From assembly GCA_035771165.1 (NCBI GenBank), contig JAWNZC010000351.1:10372501-10436500 (forward strand): DNA of 64,000 bases. The letters are read 5' to 3'. The position numbers were made by a program, and so were the translations under genes. Each line of letters starts with the position of its first letter. Within the stretch, counting starts at the first letter, position 1. The notes beneath the pieces were generated by a model. The model was not told the origin of the DNA and searched no databases. It saw only the letters and a list, made by a program, of their open reading frames with translations. The stretch comes from Paragorgia papillata (taxonomy: Eukaryota > Cnidaria > Anthozoa > Scleralcyonacea > Coralliidae). Below are positions 40,770 to 52,436 of this stretch, in pieces.

Positions 40770-41481
40770 TTATATTCTGGGTTGGGTAAACGTAATGCGT
40801 GTCTGTTGGGAAAATTCCAGATCTCAAACGTATTTCATCGGGGCATGTCGGTGTGAGATCAACAAATAAGTATGTATACGGTTCTTCACTTCTTTGGTTG
40901 CCATTTCATACGCTTGTTGAAAAAATTTAGTATTGCTTGGATACAAAGGAATATCAGAAAGACATATACATTATTTGTAAATATTTTATTGAACTTCAGC
41001 ATAGTACAGAAGATAATGTTTCAACGATTCAACAGTAACTTTAATTCTTATAATTGGTGTCATTCCAATACTATGGTGTTTAGATTGATTGTAGGAGTAC
41101 ACTAGTTTTTGTAATACTGTTTTCTTTCATTTGACGAAATCTAAACATAAATAATCACGAACATTTTTTGTTAGGATAAAGTAACTAGCGTTGAGAGAGA
41201 TGGTACGATGGTCTTTGCTTTGATGAAACAAAATTTTGCACAATATAAATCACGCTGAGATTACCATGATGGGATTTCTTCGTGAACAGTTTGGCTATAA
41301 TCGTATCTTTTTCACCCATCATGTCATCAATGATAAACAGATTTCTTATTTGGGGGTTAATACTATCCAATATAGATTCGGATAAACCTTGCACGAACTG
41401 AATCCCAGGAATAAGAAGTTCCATTTTAGCAAACGTGTCTTGGTAATATTTTCTGGGACAGGGTCGATCATGATTTGGGAT
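40770..41481 (-). pseudogene. Packaging ATPase fragment (FtsK/HerA type), left-arm copy
   Basis: Reading inwards to outwards, the minus strand has IPGIQFVQGLSESILDS, then NLFIIDDMMGEKDT. The hydrophobic run plus DD is the Walker B motif. FTKKSHHGNLSVIYIVQNF follows, and further on, in another frame, a C-terminal TYLFVDL/DPTCP-like block. This order is that of DNA-packaging ATPases of Polintons and adintoviruses. The P-loop half is absent because the satellite at the palindrome centre replaces it. Several frameshifts and stops, including a 5-base insertion unique to this arm, show it is dead. Confidence 0.65.
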
Positions 41482-41483
41482 AA

Positions 41484-41764
41484 ATGAGTAACTCATGAGT
41501 AAATGAGTAACTCGTGAGTAACTCATGAGTTACTCGTAAGTAAATGAGTAACTCATGAGTAAATGAGTAACTCATGAGTAACTCATGAGTTACTCGTGAG
41601 TAAATGAGTAACTCATGAGTAAATGAGTAACTCGTGAGTAACTCATGAGTTACTCGTGAGTAAATGAGTAACTCATGAGTAAATGAGTAACTCATGAGTA
41701 ACTCATGAGTTACTCGTGAGTAAATGAGTAACTCAGAGTTACTCATTTACTCATGAGTTACTCA
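41484..41764. repeat. 60-bp satellite at the palindrome centre, ~4 units
   Basis: Units are built of gagtaactcatgagtaaatg and its complement; actcgtgagtaaatg recurs every 60 bases near 41592, 41652 and 41712. The inner point is gagtaactcagagttactc at about 41726-41744, itself a perfect palindrome. ORFs here are artefacts. Confidence 0.92.
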
Positions 41765-41767
41765 TTT

Positions 41768-42464
41768 ATCCCAAATCATGATCGACCCTGTCCCAGAAAA
41801 TATTACCAAGACACGTTTGCTAAAATGGAACTTCTTATTCCTGGGATTCAGTTCGTGCAAGGTTTATCCGAATCTATATTGGACAGTAATAACCCCCAAA
41901 TAAGAAATCTGTTTATCATTGATGACATGATGGGTGAAAAAGATACGATTATAGCCAAACTGTTCACGAAGAAATCCCATCATGGTAATCTCAGCGTGAT
42001 TTATATTGTGCAAAATTTTGTTTCATCAAAGCAAAGACCATCGCACCATCTCTCTCAACGCTAGTTACTTTGTCCTAACAAAAAATGTTCGTGATTATTT
42101 ATGTTTAGATTTCGTCAAATGAAAGAAAACAGTATTACAAAAACTAGTGTACTCCTACAATCAATCTAAACACCATAGTATTGGAATGACACCAATTATA
42201 AGAATTAAAGTTACTGTTGAATCGTTGAAACATTATCTTCTGTACTATGCTGAAGTTCAATAAAATATTTACAAATAATGTATATGTCTTTCTGATATTC
42301 CTTTGTATCCAAGCAATACTAAATTTTTTCAACAAGCGTATGAAATGGCAACCAAAGAACCGTATACATACTTATTTGTTGATCCGACATGCCCCGATGA
42401 AATACGTTTGAGATCTGGAATTTTCCCAACAGACACGCATTACGTTTACCAACCCAGAATATAA
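41768..42464 (+). pseudogene. Packaging ATPase fragment, right-arm copy
   Basis: It carries the same motifs as the left copy: IPGIQFVQGL, Walker B in LFIIDDMM, and KLFTKKSHHGNLSVIY. After a frameshift near 42040 a block SLNASYFVLTKNVRDY follows, and after a degenerate stretch comes the C-terminal EMATKEPYTYLFVD up to a stop at 42464. Residue differences from the left copy include Asn for Ile in LDSNNPQ. The N-terminal P-loop half is missing. In functional relatives this enzyme pumps DNA into capsids. Confidence 0.65.
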
Positions 42465-42549
42465 AACAGAAAATGAATGTCTAGAAATGATAAAGACCGT
42501 ATTTGTTGTCATTCTTGTAATAAACTCAAGACATTTATTGTAATATTTA

Positions 42550-42990
42550 ATGTTGATTAATAAAATTATTGTCCCAAATCACCTCTGTAAGCTATATACA
42601 CCCTTATCTTTACTCTTAACCACACCCGTAAAATCTCCTCAACACCCGAAACATCCCCCGAAACACCTCCAAAACATCACCAAATACCACCAAAATGCCC
42701 CCGTAACACCTCCAATCACCCCCGAAGCCCCCAATTACCCCGAAACCCCAAAACACCCCAAATACCCCCGCAACACCTCCAATCACCCCCGCAACACCTC
42801 CAATCACCCCCGAGGCACCCCCAAGGTACCCCCAAAACACCCTCAAGAACTCCCAAAACGCCCCCCGAATACCCCCGTAACACCTGCAATCACCCCCGAG
42901 GCACCCCCAAAACCCTCCAAACACCCCCAACTCCCGAAGCCCCCAAAACACCCCCCAAATACCGCCAAAACATCCCACATTGAATCCTAA
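42550..42990 (+). CDS. Pro-rich low-complexity ORF (right arm)
   Basis: Mirror of 40244-40684 with the same 146-residue reading. It lies between the ATPase remnant and the zinc-finger gene, all in the same direction. Probably the accidental translation of a C-rich minisatellite. Confidence 0.3.
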   Translation: MLINKIIVPNHLCKLYTPLSLLLTTPVKSPQHPKHPPKHLQNITKYHQNAPVTPPITPEAPNYPETPKHPKYPRNTSNHPRNTSNHPRGTPKVPPKHPQELPKRPPNTPVTPAITPEAPPKPSKHPQLPKPPKHPPNTAKTSHIES

Positions 42991-43238
42991 GATTGAATCA
43001 TTGAATCCTAAGATTGAATCATTGAATCCTAAGATTGATTATTTAAAAGGTTGCCCCAGGGGGTAATGGGGGTATCTCTGGGGGTGACCCCGGGGGTGAA
43101 GGGTGTATCTTTGAACGGGCCAAAAGGCCTAAACGGGCCAAAAAAGGCCAAATAGGGCCTAAACGGGCCTAATAAAAGCATCTAACATGTCAAAAAATGT
43201 CAAATGCTTTCTGTCATTGCTCGAGTAAACAACTAAAC

Positions 43239-43630
43239 ATGGGTCGCACACGTAGAAACTGTCCTGTCTTCGGTTGCGGAAGCACTAATCTTGCAAGGCT
43301 AGCAAATCATCTTGATCAAGTACACCACATGGATAACAAAGAACGCGCTAAATGGCTAAAATGGAGTAAAATTGGAATATGTGTACCTTTACAGAGTAAA
43401 GAAACTATCGCAGACAGCACAGAACTGAATATGGAGAAAACTTTGAAAAGCCTTATAAGGAGACAAGAGGAAATGGCAACAACTTCAATAATTATCTAAG
43501 AGAGCAGCAGGGGGAGTCCGTAAATAATAAACAACGCAAAAAACGGAAAATATCAAAATTCCCTATAAAGAGCGAGCATTGCTTTGACAACAGAGAAACA
43601 AACGATATCTCTAAGAAGTGGGTGCGCTAG
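43239..43630 (+). pseudogene. C2H2 zinc-finger gene, right-arm copy, frameshifted
   Basis: The same MGRTRRNCPVFGC start and finger as the intact left copy. One A is missing near 43480 in the ATGGCAACAA region, so the frame ends early at 43499. The sequence downstream still matches the left copy to the stop at 43630. This is direct proof that the two arms have diverged. Confidence 0.7.
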
Positions 43631-43908
43631 AAGAAACCGTAAACGCAGGACAGTTTATGGAAAAACATTCGTTTATGTAAATAATTAGCTGTCAATACGT
43701 ACACTGTAATTTGTTATAAATATAAAAAATAAACTACAAAAAACTATTATAATGTTGCTCATATGTCTTTATTAATTTTTTCTTCAGATAAAATTACACA
43801 CATATAAAATTACACATCTTTAATTTCTTACACACTAAATAGTCCAAGAAATTTATTTAACTTAAAACATAATTTAACTTTGCATTAACTCAATAATGTT
43901 CTCATAAC

Positions 43909-44350
43909 GTTCATGTGATAAGCCTCTTAGAAATATTGATTATCTTACTTTAAAGATCCCCTTTAGTAGAACTGAAGCATTTAAGAATTCTTATTTTGTC
44001 CGCGTGTGTCGTTTATGGAATATTTTACCATTACATATTAGAGAGTCGGAATCACTTCTTGGATTTAGGAGAAAGCTTATTAATTTCTACTCCGATAAAT
44101 TTTTGTCTAATACCTCTCTTTTCGAATAATTATTTTCTAAACTTTCTGTTTGTTTTTAAAAACATTAGTATCTGTATCGTATGTCAGTAATATTGTGATT
44201 TATTGTATTGTATTGGCGGTTTATGTTATGGAAACATGATTTCTGTTTTAAACTGACCATAAATTGCATTATTATTGTAATTAATTATTATAATTATTTC
44301 TGTAATATGCTAATTTAGAAACTGATTAAAATAAAATAAAAATAAAATAA
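43909..44350 (+). mobile_element. 5'-truncated LINE insertion, right arm only
   Basis: This 442-base insert is absent from the left arm and flanked by ataac on both sides (43904-43908 and 44351-44355). It encodes the last 70 residues of a LINE RT ORF (AFKNSYFVRVCRLWNILPLH) up to the stop at 44127, then a 3' UTR and an A-rich tail. The empty site in the other arm confirms the boundaries. Confidence 0.9.
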
Positions 44351-44587
44351 ATAACACATATAGCAATTTTTACTATCATGTAAAAGAGATCTAAATAAAT
44401 TCAATCTGCGATTAAACGGCAAGTGATTGTAAATAATTTTGACACTTATGGATTTTAACTTTTGCGTGTTTGTAAATAATAGGAGCTTTATGTGATTGTA
44501 AATATGAAATTATATATTTTTTAAACTTTATTTCGTTATTTAGTCATATTACAAAAACGTTTCTTTGAACAAATCACATTCTAAAAA

Positions 44588-44803
44588 CTATAATCTTTTA
44601 AGAGCCACCAATTCGTTGACAGAATACAAACGAAATATTCTCATAATGCCTAAAGATTTAAAACAGGAGGTGTATACTCCAGAAACCCCAGAAAGCTGAT
44701 GCCACTGTGCCGGACTTGTGGAACTTTGCACAGTTCTTAAACGTATAAACACCACAAAAGCGAACCAAATATCTAATATAATATTCATATATAAGCTTTT
44801 CAT
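44588..44803 (-). CDS. Short ORF (71 aa), right-arm copy
   Basis: Mirror of 38877-39092, with three residue changes (C to W, T to A, Y to C). Function unknown. Confidence 0.22.
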   Translation of the reverse strand: MKSLYMNIILDIWFAFVVFIRLRTVQSSTSPAQWHQLSGVSGVYTSCFKSLGIMRIFRLYSVNELVALKRL

Positions 44804-45974
44804 TGCTATGTGCTAGTGTTAATACGTTTTAAACCCCTAGCTCACGGCTTTTCGAATTGATTCCTCACACTATCTTAAGTTCTTCTTATATACGGCTTAA
44901 AGTGATTCCTCATTCTATCTTCTCACGAATTCTTCACTTATAAACAAGGGTTTAGTAAGCAATGATTCTAGGATGACTTATTCTGTTTGAATATTATAAC
45001 ATGCCCCACAACTGCTGACTGTCGGTCAGTAAGGTAAAGTGCATAAATGAAATTTGGTTCCTATTACTTATATAAGTCGAGCATCTTTTGATAATGACGA
45101 TCTTCGGGAATTAGTCGGAGAGCTATCGATTATGACGTATTACACGGGGGGGGGGAGTTGAGTAACAGCTAGAGGGTCCCAAAGGAGCCTGAGACGAATG
45201 AAGGACGCACGCGGTTTTGCTATGGTAACAGTTAATGACTTTCTCGCCTAGATTTGCCCAAGCGCTTAATCCTCTTAATGACCACTAATGAGTTTCTCTT
45301 TTGTCTCCTGCACGTGCACTGAGGATAAATATGCAAATATCAGCCTTAGCAACATTAACAAGATGCTTGACGACGTTAATAAAATAGCCGAGTCATCCAT
45401 TTAACCCCTGACAGTTTATATTCTGGCAAACCCTTCTGAAGAAAGTGTTTCAATGTCTTTCGAACAGCTTACCGAACGGTTTCTTCATTCAAGGCATCAT
45501 TTACTCTATCCAGCTAAGGTTAGGGAAAGCTAGAATCATTTACACACTCTTCGCTTGCCAAACTAACAACAGGACTGTTTCCAACAGGTTGATTAACTGC
45601 GTTTTCTTCAAATATGATAACACTTTCGACAATGCTTTGATTTTTTGGACCAAGAAATAAATATTTTAAACTGAATACTTCGAATTCTGCCTTATGAGAC
45701 GACGCTGTACATTCTCCATGGTTACACCAGCGCCTCGCCTAAACTTGCCCACACATTAATACCCCTTATTATCCCCCAAAGTTCATGATCACCATCGAGC
45801 GGATATTCGAACAGTCAAGGGATATGTTATACGAAGAGACTAGGCAGTTTTAGATATGTTAATCATTTAATCGAAACAGAAACATTAGTGCTTATACAAA
45901 CTTTTGAAAGAAAGTGTTTCAATATCTTTCGAACAGCTTACCGAACGGTTTCTTCATTGAAGGCATCATTTACT

Positions 45975-46187
45975 CTATCCAGCTAAGGTTAGGGGGAAGC
46001 TAGAATCATTTACACACTCTTCGCTTGCCAAACTAACAACAGGACTGTCTCCAACAGGTTGATTAACTGTGTTTTCTTCAAATACGATAACACTTTCGAC
46101 TATGCTTTGATTTTTTGGGCCAAGAAATAAATATTTTAAACTGAATACTTTGAATTCTGCCTTGTGAGACGACGCGACGCTGTACAT
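45975..46187 (-). CDS. Short conserved ORF (70 aa), right-arm copy
   Basis: Mirror of 37493-37705 with a single change (Gly to Asp near the end). Function unknown. Confidence 0.25.
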   Translation of the reverse strand: MYSVASSHKAEFKVFSLKYLFLGPKNQSIVESVIVFEENTVNQPVGDSPVVSLASEECVNDSSFPLTLAG

Positions 46188-46599
46188 TCTCCATGGTTAC
46201 ATCAACGCCCCGCCTAAACTTGCCCATGCATTAATACCCCTTATTATTCCCCAGAGCTCATGATCACGCCCCTAAAATGAATTAAATATTCTACTTATAT
46301 GCAAATCCGGTTATGTTTTAGCCATTAGTAATTTTAATGACTTTTCCCTTTTGTGTTCTGTACGTGCGAGAACCTTATAACATACTAAATCATAGCGACG
46401 AATTATTTAACTTTAACCAAGCTCTGTAATTTTTCAAAGTGCTTGGTCAACGATGCTGTCGAATAATGTTCTTCTAAGTGTACAATAACGATTCGCTACC
46501 ATTCAAGGCGACTCTTTTTAACTTCATACGGTTCCTATACGTATAAACATCACAAAAGCGACACAAATATCTAATATAATATTCAAAAGCGAACCAGGC

Positions 46600-47750
46600 A
46601 CACTTGGGTTTGACTGAACATTAGTGTCACTTTAGATTTGGCATTCGCTGGTACCTGGGATAAACTATTATAAGAGACGAAGATCATCTTATATTCGCAG
46701 TATTCCTAATAGGTCTATAAGCCAAGACAAATTTTCAAATTTTCAAGTAAACAGTTACAGACTATAATATATCATGTGGCACATGGTTATGCACATTAAC
46801 GTCATTAGTTTTTATCTGACTTTTTATGTATACCTTCAAAAAGCTTTTAACCCCGTTTCCATTGACAATTAAATCCCTCATGCCATGTTGGAAATTCATA
46901 GTTATCTCCGACCCCTATATATGATATAAAATAGCACGATTATTTTGCGTCTTTATCTACAGCAATATTAAATAAATACAGAAAAATAAAAAAGCAAACA
47001 TGGAAACATAGTCCTTAGAATTCTAAGGACTATGATGGAAACAATATACAGTACATTATATATACACATGCATGGATGCAGTGCATGTAAACCTTTTATG
47101 TAAAACTTAATTAAAATTTCCATTCGTACAGCTTTATTTCTTTAGGAAATATATTTTACTGATATATTCTACCCCCCTCGTACGTTATAATTTCGTTACA
47201 AGATTGTCCTTCGTACGTTTCGGTTTATTTTGATACTAAATTTCTTCGAACAATCAGATTTTTGCTGTAGCGCGTTTTTGTTCATAAATACATGGCTAGC
47301 CTGGTTATGGCCCGCGTCCTACATTAAATTTTATCTTTATTCAACGTTTCGAATACATGGCAAGCGGCTAGCCAGGTTAACTGGGATGAAAATGTCCATC
47401 TAATCAATTTCGTCCCCTTCCCCAAAAATTTGCATTTTGTTCCCCCGGAAAAAGCAGCAAGCCGTTGCTAGGTAAACAGTACGTATATGTTCTTTGATAT
47501 AACTGTGGCTCTTTCTTGTATCTCTAGTCACTCCTCAAGTCAAACTTCCCAGGTACTCATGTCAACACCGCGGCATTTTTTCGCCTCTGTAATAAATTCG
47601 TCTATTCTGTCTTCATGGACAAACCTTGTCACCAACAGTACTGAATACTAATTCAATACAACAGTACTGAATACCAGTACAATAATTCACCAATACCGTC
47701 GGGAAAATCCTCAAGCCAACTCGACCAAGGCTGATGTAATAATGCCATTT
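46600..47750. other. No recognised gene; contains one perfect 28-bp palindrome
   Basis: AT-rich sequence. Bases 47007-47034 are a perfect 28-base palindrome centred on aattc/gaatt (catagtccttag...). Confidence 0.5.
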
Positions 47751-47754
47751 TGTT

Positions 47755-47935
47755 TGGAATCCTGATGAAACACTCTTCCGAGTGTATGATATAGCTTCTC
47801 AAACAAATCAGTATTTTAAGAGAAAATCGAGGCGAAAGTTGGCTTAATTTATGAAATTTCTTCCTCCGATATCAAAACCTCCGTCTCGGTACTGATTTCC
47901 TTTGTTTTCGGTTCATGAATTATTAATGATTTGAG
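47755..47935. repeat. Dispersed hairpin repeat family A, partial copy
   Basis: cctgatgaaacactcttccg, agtgtatgatatagc and the later tactgatttcctttgtttt match the copies at 1-365 and 60610-60800. Confidence 0.65.
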
Positions 47936-48107
47936 AAGGGAATTTCTGAAATATAATATGAAATTTCTCAGTAAGGCAGAGTTCGCATCTTTTTTATCCG
48001 AGTTTTTAAAGATGGGCACTGTCTAAGACTAACGACAAAAAAGATTCGAACTCTGCCTTACTGAGAAATTTCATATTATATTTCAGAATTTCCCTTTACT
48101 CAATAAA
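47935..48107. repeat. Hairpin with ~60-bp arms
   Basis: aagggaatttctgaaatata ... aaggcagagttcg at left, its complement at 48045-48107. Confidence 0.85.
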
Positions 48108-48293
48108 AGAAATGAACTTTTATCAAGTTGTCGCCATGTCAACAAGCACTTATTGTGTAACTTCAAGGAAATACCACCAGACATTTATTATTATTATTAT
48201 TATTTAACACTTCCGCCGCAGACATGCATATTTAAATTTAAATTTAAATTCAGTGACACATCGTTAGTCTGTTAGTCTTCTGATGATTGCGTA

Positions 48294-48456
48294 AAGTTGG
48301 TTTTCCGCTGGCGAATTTTGTCGCGCGAAGCGGCCTTTTTCTTTTGTCTTATGAGCTCTCGAGTGGACCTAATTAGAAATTTATTCCAATCTATTCAATT
48401 TTGACAATAGAAATGTCGCTTCCCGCGACAAAATTCGCCAGTGGAAAATCGGCTTA
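48294..48456. repeat. Hairpin MITE (ctggcgaattttgtcgcg)
   Basis: ggttttccgctggcgaattt at 48299 is inverted, with one or two changes, at about 48420-48455. Confidence 0.7.
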
Positions 48457-48487
48457 AAGCATGAAACACATTGTAATGACAACCTGT

Positions 48488-48522
48488 ATATATATATATA
48501 TATTAGATAGTTTCCAATAAAT

Positions 48523-48556
<34 letters not shown>

Positions 48557-48595
48557 TTCAATATATATGTTTTTATATGTATATATGTATATGTT
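48488..48595. repeat. Interrupted (TA)n microsatellite
   Basis: TA-rich tract broken by short TG/CA-containing stretches. Confidence 0.85.
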
Positions 48596-49023
48596 GTTTT
48601 TTTTGGCATAAAGGCTCAGACGCTCATACCAATTGACCAACGCGAATGCCCAGTTTCTGTCTCAAATCCAAAGCGAAAGCTTATAGCTTTCGGATAGCTA
48701 TTATTTTCACAACGAGTTCGGTTTGCGATAAATTAGAGATTTCTTATAGAAATCGAACGATTTTCCAGTCATCAAGCGGGACTTCCTTCTCACGAATAAG
48801 TGAAATTTTAAACGTAGGTTGCTACAGAGGTTAATAAGGGAGACATCGGCAGCACAGTCATGATGTTAACTACAACACTTGCCTAGATGACCGTAGTATT
48901 GCGGGCTCAAGGGGCCTCACGGTATGGCATTTAGTGCTTACCACCATGGTTGCCCGGGGGGAGGAATTTGGTCCGGGGGAGGGGGACAAATTTCCCGTTT
49001 CCGTTCCCTGGAGGGTAAGACTT

Positions 49024-50152
49024 GATAAACAAGACGCCTGCTCAGGCGTTCACTCGGGCTACTGATTTCTGAAAGCTTCGCGTAGCCTCTGCGTACTCTA
49101 GCAAGACTACATGGCAATGGCAATGCATAATTGCATAGATTTTCACAAACAGAATCTATGGTCTTATATGAACTGCTGCGGTGCAGGAAGCGCCGAAGGT
49201 TTGCTAATTAGTATAAATGTAAACAAGGCCGTTTCCTGAAAATTAAACAACGGATCTAATATATTTAGTAGACAAAACCTATAGTGTCGGATTCGGCAGA
49301 TTCAAGCGATCATTTTGATATAGAATTTATTTAAATTCGGACAAACAGAAAATATTTAAACATGTTTTAAAACACACATTTCCAAATGTAATACGACACG
49401 CGATATCTAGATATGCACTGAACTGAACATGTTCAACATATTGATATCTTATTATCTACCGGTATTTGCTCTTTTCGGTGCTTATTATTATACTTGCATT
49501 TTGTAGTTGCCGGACTATAAAACAGCAAGGCCAGGACCAACCTGTTTTGAAATAGCTCGTCATCTTTTACGTACTAGGTCTACCGCGATCGCCGGCGATG
49601 TTTATAATGAATTGAAGCCAATTGTCAGTCGCATTATTGATCAACTATAACTCGGTCACTTGCAAAGCTTTTCAAACAAGTCAACAACTGAGAAACAGTG
49701 AAATGTCTTGCAAATATTCAAAAACATCGATAAAATGGCAATAAAAGCTTCGTTCAAAAGAGACAACCACTGATCTGGAGACAACTCGGCCAAACCTCGG
49801 TTTTGCAATTATTAAACATGACTGTTGTCTGACGTCCTTCACTCCTTCAATTTAAAGTTTCCCATTATTTTTAATACACCTTGATTCGCTGACAGTCCGA
49901 CTACTCTGACATCTTTGTTTGAGACGACTGCTGGGTAGTGTGCCAAGAAATGTCGTGGAAATATTCAAAAACATCGATAAAATGGCAAGAAAAGCTTCGT
50001 TCAAGAGACGACTCGCCGTGAAAGTGAAATCTCGGTTTCGCAAAGCCTGCTGGGGCAATATCGCGACCCCCAAAAAAACAATAATAATACCAATAACACG
50101 ACCGAAACCTAGACTCGTCTACCAAAGGACCAAAGGTAGCCCGAGTAATTAA
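49024..50152. repeat. Dispersed element related to 9379-10502
   Basis: It starts aaacaagacgcctgctcagg and ends gtagcccgagtaattaa, both shared with 9379-10502. Inside, bases 49698-49765 are duplicated at 49948-50010 (aatattcaaaaacatcgata, aaagcttcgttcaa). The basic ORF over this duplication is not recognised as a protein. Confidence 0.5.
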
Positions 50153-50177
50153 TTAGTCTTCGTGAAGTTAGCCGGGA

Positions 50178-51332
50178 TGAATAGGGGAGTTCAAGGTTTA
50201 TTTCGCCATATTGCATGGTGCAAAACCATTGGGGTGAGCGCGCGGTCATGCCTATTTATCCTTGTTAAAATCATGGCGAAACTTGCGAAGTAAGAAGGAT
50301 ATCGCTTCGGTTTTTGTCGAATTCGTCTTTAATCGTCGTTTGGATCGCTTTTATGTGGACTAGTATGTTCGTTCTTTGATTTTAGACCATTATCGCTGAT
50401 AACCAATGCGTAGAAACGCTATAATACGAAAGTTTCCTCAACTGAGGGGTGGCTGCGCAGTAACGCAAAACTTTAGCTCCAACTCTCTTGTGAATCACTC
50501 GAACTTCAAGCGTATAACGTAAGTAACCAGAGGTTCATCTTCGTCATCTGAAGTCTGAAATATCCTCTTTCTCGTTATCAAACGAAGTGTATTTATATGT
50601 GATATCTCCTCGCAGGAAAGGGATACGTTTCGGGTTTAATACGCGTGTAAATGCGTGTTTACTTATAATATTTCCACGTTATTAACTGGCATATACAGGG
50701 CAAAATATAGTTAAATGCAGTTTAAGTCTAGATCTAACTATTAAGTATAAAGATAGAATCGTACATATTGATTGTATTTTTGTCGAATTAAAAGCAATTT
50801 TATTTGGGAAATTTGACACCATTGGCATTGAAAGCTGATAAACAAGCGGAAAATACGGATATTCTAGACAAATGTTTGCTTACGCCAAGTTTCTGCCGAA
50901 ATCTGGTGATTTGGCCGCTTATTAAGAACCAAAATTTTAAGATAATACCTCTTCACCCAACATTCTGGACTGCGTTTGTTGTTATCGCAGTATCCCACTA
51001 TACAGCGAGGCGTTTTGTCTCTGCTAAAATCGAGAAACAGCCGCGTCCCGTGTCTGCCACTATGGCGCAGCGACCCCTTAGTCGAGGAAACTTTCGTATT
51101 ATAGCGTTTCTACGCCTTGGTTATCAGCGATAATGGTCTAAAATCAAAGAACGAACATACCAGCTCACAGGAAAGCGATTAAAGACGAATTCGACAAAAA
51201 CCGAAGCGATATCCTTCTCGCTTTGCGAGTTTCGCCATGATTTTAACAAGGATAAATAGGCATGGCCGCGCGCTCGCCCCAATGGTTTTGCACCCCTTGC
51301 AATATGGCGAAATAAACCTTGAACTCCCCCAG
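50178..51332. mobile_element. Fold-back element with ~280-bp arms
   Basis: Left arm ggggagttcaaggtttattt... (50180-50458) is inverted at 51060-51332 at about 85% identity by eye. The 600-base interior has no recognised gene. It directly follows a gtagcccgagtaa-type end. Confidence 0.8.
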
Positions 51333-51335
51333 CCT

Positions 51336-51423
51336 AGACCTAGGCCTTCTATTTCCTATTTGGGGGCCTGGGCCGAAAGGACTGGGGAGAGGGGAGAGAC
51401 AACGGGAAATAGAAGGCCTAGTA
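51336..51423. repeat. Short hairpin (ctaggccttctatttcc)
   Basis: ctaggccttctatttcc at 51341 is inverted at about 51404-51421, with a loop of about 45 bases. Confidence 0.7.
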
Positions 51424-51429
51424 GATTTC

Positions 51430-52340
51430 CCAATCAAAACTGCCCCAAAACTGCCCCACTCTAGATTCTCAATGTTGGTGGCGCCAAATCTCAAGTTATT
51501 GATATTTTTGTCGAGTTAATGGAAGTTCAAGGTATTGTTGAAGCATTTACGATATAAATCGAGTATTCCTGGCATTCTGTGAAAGTTATTTGATTTCCCG
51601 AACGAATCGAATGCATTTTATGTCAAAGGAAGGTGAACTCGTGAGTCGCGAATGTATAAATGTAAACGTTCGCCACATGCGTGGCCAATGCTTCATGATT
51701 TTCTGTTGATGTTTCTCTGAAGATGATTCTGAAATGGTAATATATTTGCCAGGAGTATTTTACGCTTGAAAGATGTCATATTTTCATGTGTCTAGTCGAA
51801 TCCAGAGCGTGAAGTAGAGTCGAATCCAGAGCGTGAAGTTGATAGGAATCGATCAGAGGACAATTGCTGAATATAATTTACTTTTTAACTTAATATTATG
51901 GTTGTAAAATATAGATTTGATATTTAAGTGGTGGCTCGATGCCGATGGTTGTAAGACTTGTAACTGTGAGAAAAATGAATAAATACAATGCTCTGGGATT
52001 TGGCAAATCTACTAGGCTTTTCCGGAGCATTAACTCTGCTTACGTCATGAAGCGAATTTAGTTCCCAGTCCCAAGGCCACAGCTCGGAAAAGCCTATGTC
52101 TAGGCTGGAACTCCCCTATTTTGAATTGACATGGACGAGTTCGGGCCGAAATTCGCAATTATCAAGTAAATAATGGCAAATTATAGTTACGTTAGTTTTA
52201 CTTCAGTTTTACACTAATTATACTAGTCTATTATTTATGTCAGTGTAAATGTCAATCTTTTGTAAGCCCATCGATCGTTAATAAAAAGATTGTTATAGTC
52301 TTAGCTAACCGGGCTAGCCCGCTCCATGTATCGTTTCGTA
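51430..52340. other. No gene recognised
   Basis: Bases 51985-52115 hold an imperfect inverted pair (aggcttttccggag / ctcggaaaagcct). The rest is unremarkable. Confidence 0.4.
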
Positions 52341-52436
52341 AACAGTCCCTTAACTGTTCAAACATCCTATAATAGGTTGCAAAACTTGCATGCAGTTGCT
52401 GATAGAAAACTGATTCGTCTTGAGATTAATACTTAC

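Larger units (their letters stand above)
37085..41483. repeat. Giant palindrome, left arm (4.4 kb)
   Basis: It matches the right arm (41765-46595) in inverted orientation along its whole length, with a small percentage of differences by eye. Differences include single-base indels that alter reading frames, and a 442-base LINE present only in the right arm. Outer limit: ggttcgc at 37085, paired with gcgaacc ending at 46595. Confidence 0.92.
41765..46595. repeat. Giant palindrome, right arm (4.8 kb)
   Basis: The inverted copy of the left arm. It is longer only because of the LINE insertion at 43909-44350. Right of 46595 the sequence is unrelated and the terminus at 36721-37084 is not repeated. 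Confidence 0.92.

Noticed and set aside
41468..41746. ORF reading ELLIYSRVTHELLMSYSF repeats
   Set aside because: Translation of the 60-bp satellite; no stop codons by composition.
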